From an uncultured Eubacteriales bacterium (GTDB lineage: Bacteria; Bacillota; Clostridia; Oscillospirales; Acutalibacteraceae), in contig CASPLG010000003.1 in NCBI GenBank assembly GCA_949422855.1, positions 1-64,000 on the forward strand: a stretch of 64,000 nucleotides of DNA, written 5' to 3'. Each line of letters begins with the position of its first letter. The first letter of the stretch is position 1. The notes below the pieces were generated by a model that was given only the letters and a program-made list of their open reading frames with translations, was not told where the DNA came from and made no database searches. Of the stretch, positions 61,312-64,000 are shown piece after piece. The position numbers were made by a program, and so were the translations under genes.

Positions 61312-61947
61312 ATGGACAAAAGTGAGTTTATTGGGATTATTAAAAAAATTGTTATATGCGCGCTAAGTGTGGTACTGCTGGGAATTTCCATTGCTTTAAA
61401 TACAAAGGCTATGCTGGGAAATGATCCAATAACGGTTTTTTATGATGGACTTTCGGTAAGGACCGGGCATAGTATGGGAATTACGGCAAATATTATAAAC
61501 TCCATCTTGCTGGTGGTTGTGCTTTTAGTTGACAGGCACTACATAAATGTCGGAACGCTGATATATGCTGAGGTATTGGGGCCATCCATAACACTGGGAC
61601 TAAATTTGTATAATTTATTAAATATTCCTGACATTTTGGTGTGCAGGATTGTGCTGGCGGTGATAGGATATGGTTTAGCATTTGTTTCGCTTGGGGCATT
61701 TGTTGCGGTAGATGTAGGAATCGACCCATGGACGGCATCAGCGATAATAATGAGTAAAAAACTTAATAAACCGTTTGGTGGGACTAAAGCATCTATAGAT
61801 GCGATTGCATTCTTGGTGGGATATTTTCTAGGGGGGACTGTTGGTGTTATGACATTCATATCTGCGGTTATTGGAGGACCTGCGATTGAAAAAATTTCTG
61901 AATTTCTTGACAAGCTATTTTCTAAGATGATAAAATATAGTGGGTAG
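61312..61947 (+). CDS. YczE/YyaS-family membrane protein, copy 2
   Basis: A 211-residue paralogue of the gene at 60474, highly similar over its whole length ([75 protein letters not shown]), with the same five membrane segments. The ribosome site before ATG 61312 is GGAGG at ten bases. It is followed by an intact deoD, where copy 1 is followed only by a deoD remnant. Confidence 0.78.
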   Translation: MDKSEFIGIIKKIVICALSVVLLGISIALNTKAMLGNDPITVFYDGLSVRTGHSMGITANIINSILLVVVLLVDRHYINVGTLIYAEVLGPSITLGLNLYNLLNIPDILVCRIVLAVIGYGLAFVSLGAFVAVDVGIDPWTASAIIMSKKLNKPFGGTKASIDAIAFLVGYFLGGTVGVMTFISAVIGGPAIEKISEFLDKLFSKMIKYSG

Positions 61948-62006
61948 AAGATCGGTTGATTTTGGTAGTGATTTTATCTTATTATTGTGTGTTATGGAGG
62001 GACATT

Positions 62007-62717
62007 ATGTCTAATATACCAACCCCTCATATTTCGGCGGGTTCTTCTGAGATAGCCGAGACGGTTCTTATGCCGGGTGACCCTCTCAGGGCAAAGTACA
62101 TAGCTGACAATTTTCTAAAAAGTGTACATTGTTTTAATTCTGTAAGGAATATGCTTGGATTTACCGGGGAGTATAATGGTAAAAGCTTATCAGTTATGGG
62201 TGGCGGTATGGGGATGCCGTCGATAGGTATTTATAGTTATGAGTTGTTTAATTTCTATGGAGTTAAAAATATCATAAGAATAGGTACAGCCGGGGCGATA
62301 GATAATACTGTAAAACTTAGAGATATTGTTATTGCTATGGGTGCCTGCACGGATTCCAATTATGCACGTCAGTATGGGCTTCCGGGGACTTTTGCCCCAA
62401 TTGCATCGTTTGACCTTTTGAAATCTGCAAGTGACTGTGCAAACAAGCTTGGGCTTAGCTCCAGGGTCGGCAATGTTCTTTCTACTGATATTTTTTACGG
62501 TGATGATCCAAATATCCTGAACAGATGGGCAAAGATGGGAGTTCTAGCTGTAGAGATGGAGGCAGCGGCACTTTATATGAATGCGGCAAGAGCGGGCAGA
62601 AGTGCCCTTGCTATTCTTACTGTATCTGATTGTCCGCTTAAAGGTGAGTCTCTTTCTTCTGAGCAACGGCAAAATAGTTTTACAGATATGATGAAGGTAG
62701 CTCTTGAGATAGTCTGA
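62007..62717 (+). CDS. deoD: Purine-nucleoside phosphorylase, DeoD type
   Basis: DeoD cleaves purine nucleosides with phosphate to base and (deoxy)ribose-1-phosphate, the substrate of DeoB. It has the hexameric-PNP features [54 protein letters not shown] and VSDC. ATG 62007 has GGAGGG upstream and gives the typical 236 residues. Seventeen in-frame upstream codons are excluded. A terminator overlaps its stop codon. Confidence 0.95.
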   Translation: MSNIPTPHISAGSSEIAETVLMPGDPLRAKYIADNFLKSVHCFNSVRNMLGFTGEYNGKSLSVMGGGMGMPSIGIYSYELFNFYGVKNIIRIGTAGAIDNTVKLRDIVIAMGACTDSNYARQYGLPGTFAPIASFDLLKSASDCANKLGLSSRVGNVLSTDIFYGDDPNILNRWAKMGVLAVEMEAAALYMNAARAGRSALAILTVSDCPLKGESLSSEQRQNSFTDMMKVALEIV

Positions 62718-62739
62718 CATTTTTCGTTAGGCTATTTTT
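62710..62739 (+). terminator. Intrinsic terminator overlapping the deoD stop codon
   Basis: TAGTCTGAC (62710-62718, containing the TGA stop) pairs with GTTAGGCTA (62726-62734, two G-T pairs), followed by five T. A ribosome at the stop codon would cover the stem, so readthrough into the receptor gene may depend on translation. Confidence 0.6.
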
Positions 62740-62785
62740 GCTTATATAAATACAATAAATATTTGAGTTTATTTGGGAGAAAATT

Positions 62786-63853
62786 ATGAAAAAATCTGCA
62801 ACTTTTTTATTGACGCTACTAATAATACTTATCTTAAGTGGGTTTACTTTAATGATGATGCCTATTTTCAGGGGATGTACCGGTGAGGATGATGAGGGCA
62901 GCGGTTTTTCGGTAGCTATGGTAACAGATACAGGCGGAGTTAATGACCAATCTTTTAATACGTCATCGTGGCAAGGGCTTTCCGGTTTTGCCAAAAGGAC
63001 AGGCTCAAGAGCAAGCTATGTTGAATCTAAACAGTCATCTGATTATTTCAGCAATATAGACAGACTCGCAGATGAAAACACTAATCTTATATGGGGGATA
63101 GGATATTCTCTTGCGGATGTTGTTCAGTGGGCGGCGAAAACAAATCCGGAGCTCAATTACGCAATAGTGGACTATTCTTACGGTGATGATACTCCCGAAA
63201 ATGTCACGGGGGTGGTTTTCAGGGCTGAGGAGTCTGCGTTTTTGGTTGGATACATAGCAGGGAAAACGACTAAGACCGGAAAGATTGGCTTTGTAGGCGG
63301 TATTAAGGGAATAGTTATAGACCAGTTTGAGTACGGTTTCCGAGCGGGCGCTGACTATGCAGCCAGAGAACAAGGCAGACCTATTAAAGTTGTTGTACAG
63401 TATGCGGAGAGCTTTAGTGATGCTGCGAAGGGTAAGGCCATAGCGCTTAAGATGCTTTCCAATGGCTGTGACATAGTTTTTCATGCGGCGGGAGGAGTAG
63501 GAGTAGGAGTAATAGAGGCTGCAAAAGAAAAAAACTGCTATGCAATCGGGGTTGACATGGATCAAGCATATCTTGCACCTAAAAATGTTCTTACCTCTGC
63601 CCTGAAGAACGCAGGACGTGCTGTTGATTTAGTTTGTACTGAGCTTTTTGAGGGAAATAAAATCGGGGGAAAGACACTTTCTTTCGGTATAAAGGAAAAC
63701 TGCGTTGGTATACCGGAATCGAATCCTAATTTAGACCCCAAAGTGTATATTTCAGCTATGAAAATACAAGATGAGATATCAGAAGGTAAGATTATTCCAC
63801 CCTATAATGAACAGGAGTATGAGAAATTTAGGGTAAATGATATAAATCAGTAG
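62786..63853 (+). CDS. BMP/PnrA-type nucleoside-binding lipoprotein
   Basis: The 355-residue protein is the receptor of a BMP-family ABC importer; known members bind purine nucleosides. A signal sequence with a lipobox-like FRGCTG (Cys about residue 32) is followed by VTDTGGVNDQSFNTSSWQGL, GIGYSLADVVQWAA, FRAEESAFLVGYIAG and VDMDQAYLAP, the family's landmarks. ATG 62786 has GGGAG upstream. It is followed after 24 bases by the ATPase gene, and it fits the upstream deoB/deoD salvage genes well. Confidence 0.93.
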   Translation: MKKSATFLLTLLIILILSGFTLMMMPIFRGCTGEDDEGSGFSVAMVTDTGGVNDQSFNTSSWQGLSGFAKRTGSRASYVESKQSSDYFSNIDRLADENTNLIWGIGYSLADVVQWAAKTNPELNYAIVDYSYGDDTPENVTGVVFRAEESAFLVGYIAGKTTKTGKIGFVGGIKGIVIDQFEYGFRAGADYAAREQGRPIKVVVQYAESFSDAAKGKAIALKMLSNGCDIVFHAAGGVGVGVIEAAKEKNCYAIGVDMDQAYLAPKNVLTSALKNAGRAVDLVCTELFEGNKIGGKTLSFGIKENCVGIPESNPNLDPKVYISAMKIQDEISEGKIIPPYNEQEYEKFRVNDINQ

Positions 63854-63877
63854 GCAGATATATTCGAGGAGGACACG

Positions 63878-64000
63878 ATGGTAGAAATAAGCAAGAAATA
63901 TGCGGTACAGATGAGGGGAATAACTAAATCTTTTGGAACGTTTAAAGTTCTTGACGACGTAGAGCTGGACGTAAAAAAGGGTACTATACACGCGATTCTG
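63878..64000 (+). CDS. ABC transporter ATP-binding protein for nucleosides, 5' part (cut by window edge)
   Basis: The visible 41 residues (MRGITKSFGTFKVLDDVELDV, starting at about residue 12) are the N-terminal strand region of an ABC ATPase. The ATG at 63878 has GAGGAGG upstream. By position it is the ATPase of the BMP-type importer, where it is normally a long protein with two ATPase domains (YufO-like). The rest lies outside the window. Confidence 0.85.
   Translation, partial: MVEISKKYAVQMRGITKSFGTFKVLDDVELDVKKGTIHAIL

Overview
The window looks like chromosomal DNA of an AT-rich, Gram-positive, endospore-forming member of the Clostridia. The sporulation genes ylbJ, yqfC, yqfD, spoIIE, spoVAE, spmA and spmB support this. 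So do the Firmicutes-type gene orders (fakA-recG; ybeY-era-recO-mutS2), the near-consensus sigma-A promoters with 17-base spacers, and strong AGGAGG ribosome sites. The ParE/ParC pair is of a divergent type that I associate from memory with Oscillospirales/Ruminococcaceae. That placement is inference. TTG and GTG start codons are very common. I see no rRNA, tRNA, CRISPR array or insertion sequence. Layout: 1-2430 is fakA and the 5' part of recG (leftward). 2545-3149 is a small secreted protein with its own strong promoter. 3240-7458 is a complete glucose-type PTS operon (ptsH, ptsI, EIIA, EIICB; leftward) divergent from GTP-dependent PEP carboxykinase, so PEP use and PEP supply sit back to back. 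9540-14760 is a sporulation block (ylbJ; then yqfC, yqfD, spoIIE), followed by a Ca2+-type P-ATPase. 17651-24748 is an accessory island of exported proteins: a GH25 lysozyme, a BspA-type leucine-rich-repeat protein, a kinase-fold protein carrying a Nif11/RiPP-type leader with a Gly-Gly site and a signal-peptide-like segment, a GT8 glycosyltransferase with an N-terminal signal anchor, and a large surface protein with a C-terminal membrane anchor. 24821-27380 is a polar amino-acid ABC transporter. Its transcript begins at a consensus promoter and carries a 25-codon leader ORF with a perfect ribosome site and clustered His/Leu codons, mutually exclusive RNA pairings and an intrinsic terminator: a candidate transcription attenuator. 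27428-40770 is mostly housekeeping (spoVAE, rpmF, der, plsY, typA, dCMP deaminase, folP-folB-folK, rpe, spmAB). It is interrupted by a small XRE repressor/sigma-like regulatory module with matching palindromic operators at 37398-38695. 41028-54112 holds rnr, ybeY, era, recO, mutS2, metG, tatD, ispF, cinA and azlCD. 54346-64000 has an unknown gene, parE-parC and a nucleoside salvage/uptake cluster: deoB, two tandem YczE-like membrane proteins, deoD, a BMP/PnrA-type lipoprotein and the start of its ABC ATPase. Between the two YczE-like genes lies the decayed 5' end of a second deoD, evidence of an old tandem duplication. The most interesting points are the His-rich leader-peptide attenuator, the Nif11-leader kinase with its exported GT8 neighbour, and the partly erased yczE-deoD duplication.
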